Notes under the pieces: generated by a model
Databases searched by the model: none
Seen by the model: only the letters and a program-made list of their open reading frames with translations
What the model was told of the DNA's origin: nothing
In this document: piece by piece, positions 63,179 through 64,000 of the stretch
Layout of the letters: the number at the start of each line of letters is the position of its first letter
Numbering within the stretch: the first letter of the stretch is position 1
Translations under genes and position numbers: made by a program
Assembly: GCF_947499065.1 (NCBI RefSeq)
Contig: NZ_CANMMT010000002.1
Coordinates: 247,313-311,312 of the forward strand
Direction: 5' to 3'
DNA length: 64,000 nucleotides
Source of the DNA: an uncultured Tenacibaculum sp.
GTDB lineage: Bacteria > Bacteroidota > Bacteroidia > Flavobacteriales > Flavobacteriaceae

Positions 63179-64000
63179 ATGAACGTTTGTTTTTTAATGT
63201 ATCCATGGAATAGTATCAAATCGCCAGAACATGATACTTCGTTAACACTAATTCATGAATGTGCTAAAAGAGGACATGGTGTTGCCATTTGTACTCCTTC
63301 TAATTTAACAATTCGTAATAGCGTAACAAATGCTTTTTGTACAATTTTAAACAGATCAGAGAAGGTTTCAAGTAGTATAAAATCTTTTTATAAAAACACT
63401 ACTACAAGAGAAGAAATGTTACCATTAGCTGGATTTGATGCTATTTTTATGAGAGCAGAACCGCCATTAGACCCGTTGATGTTGAATTTTTTAGATTCAG
63501 TTAAAGATGATGTTGTTATTGTAAATTCGGTACAAGGAATGCGAGAAGCCAATAATAAGTTATATACAGCAGTTTTTGACGATCCTAATAATGAAATAAT
63601 TCCAGTAACTCACGTTTCAAAAAATAAGAATTATTTAATTCAAATGATTGAAGAATCAGAAGCAGATAAAATGATTCTAAAGCCTTTAAATGGTTTTGGA
63701 GGTTCTGGAGTAATTTTGATAGAAAAATCGGCAATGGGAAATATTAATTCTCTGTTAGATTTTTACATTAATAAAAGTGATGGTTCTTCAGATTATGTAA
63801 TACTTCAAGAATATATAAAAGGAGCAGAGAAAGGAGATGTTAGAATTCTTTTATTAAATGGAATTCCTATAGGAGCTATGAAAAGAATTCCTGGAGAGAA
63901 AGACCACCGTTCTAATGTATCAGCAGGAGGAAGAATAGAAAAACATAAGTTAACTCCTGAAGAAAAATTATTATGTAAAAAGATAGGACCTAAATTAGTC
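63179..64000 (+). CDS. Glutathione synthetase-like ATP-grasp protein (3' end outside window)
   Basis: The frame from ATG 63179 is open to the window end (274 codons). The N-terminus MNVCFLMYPWNSIKSPEHDT and FDAIFMRAEPPLDPLMLNFL resemble the GshB substrate domain. The ATP-grasp core follows with MILKPLNGFGGSGVILIEKS, ILQEYIKGAEKGDVRILLLN and the SAGGRIEKHKLTPEE loop. It probably ligates glycine to gamma-glutamylcysteine or a related peptide bond. The C-terminus and any downstream genes are not visible. Confidence 0.85.
   Translation, partial: MNVCFLMYPWNSIKSPEHDTSLTLIHECAKRGHGVAICTPSNLTIRNSVTNAFCTILNRSEKVSSSIKSFYKNTTTREEMLPLAGFDAIFMRAEPPLDPLMLNFLDSVKDDVVIVNSVQGMREANNKLYTAVFDDPNNEIIPVTHVSKNKNYLIQMIEESEADKMILKPLNGFGGSGVILIEKSAMGNINSLLDFYINKSDGSSDYVILQEYIKGAEKGDVRILLLNGIPIGAMKRIPGEKDHRSNVSAGGRIEKHKLTPEEKLLCKKIGPKLV

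Overview
The window is a chromosomal segment from a low-GC member of the Flavobacteriaceae (Bacteroidota), plausibly close to Tenacibaculum or Polaribacter. The genus is an inference. The evidence is a T9SS type A sorting domain, a DUF4835/PorD-type gene, GLPGLI and carboxypeptidase-regulatory/TonB-receptor-like proteins, a long-form GAPDH, a SecA with large insertions and no zinc-binding tail, recurrent TAnnTTTG promoter boxes, and the lack of clear Shine-Dalgarno sequences. I see no rRNA, tRNA, CRISPR array or complete insertion sequence.

Layout. 1-9.5 kb: a cut glycosyltransferase and an LpxH-like hydrolase, secA, DUF2795, cobalamin adenosyltransferase and thioesterase on the minus strand. 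Divergent from these lie dnaA, a low-molecular-weight phosphatase and an RsmI-like methylase. 9.5-17 kb: a lysozyme-like gene with no usual start codon, then an accessory block (XRE regulator, small secreted protein, GLPGLI protein, TonB-receptor-like protein). The block is bounded on the left by a decayed copy of the last 54 bp of mltG and on the right by intact mltG, followed by a GNAT gene and dapF. 17-33.8 kb: mostly core genes, including a DegP-type protease, gap, ligA, dapA, ferritin, bamD, rpoZ, coaBC and a DUF4835 gene.

33.8-37.3 kb is the most unusual region. It lies between the DUF4835 gene and recN, which I expect to be adjacent in relatives. It holds a divergent XRE regulator, two bacteriocin-like precursor peptides with related leaders, a series of tiny two-helix membrane proteins (some intact, some frameshifted or truncated), and two families of duplicated non-coding blocks (P, 161 bp, and Q, about 350 bp). 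I read it as a bacteriocin/immunity-type locus growing and decaying by duplication. No exporter is visible here.

37-57 kb: recN, an enoyl-ACP reductase, DUF3050, a GT2 glycosyltransferase, an M16 peptidase, an ArsC-like protein, prfB, threonine aldolase and an ECF sigma factor with a candidate anti-sigma partner. Next come a LytS/LytTR two-component pair enclosing five tandem stand-alone 2TM-domain genes, an AraC regulator, a monooxygenase-like gene, and hutG-hutI. 57-64 kb: a large T9SS-secreted metalloprotease with six 240-bp tandem repeats and a C10 tract just before its start, a dicarboxylate/amino-acid symporter, and a cut glutathione-synthetase-like ATP-grasp gene.

Regulation. TAnnTTTG boxes lie 4-6 nt before the start of several genes (bamD, prfB, dapF, a phytase-like lipoprotein), which suggests leaderless mRNAs. 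Many operon junctions use the one-base TAATG overlap. All similarity and family statements come from reading the sequence and from memory; no database search was run.
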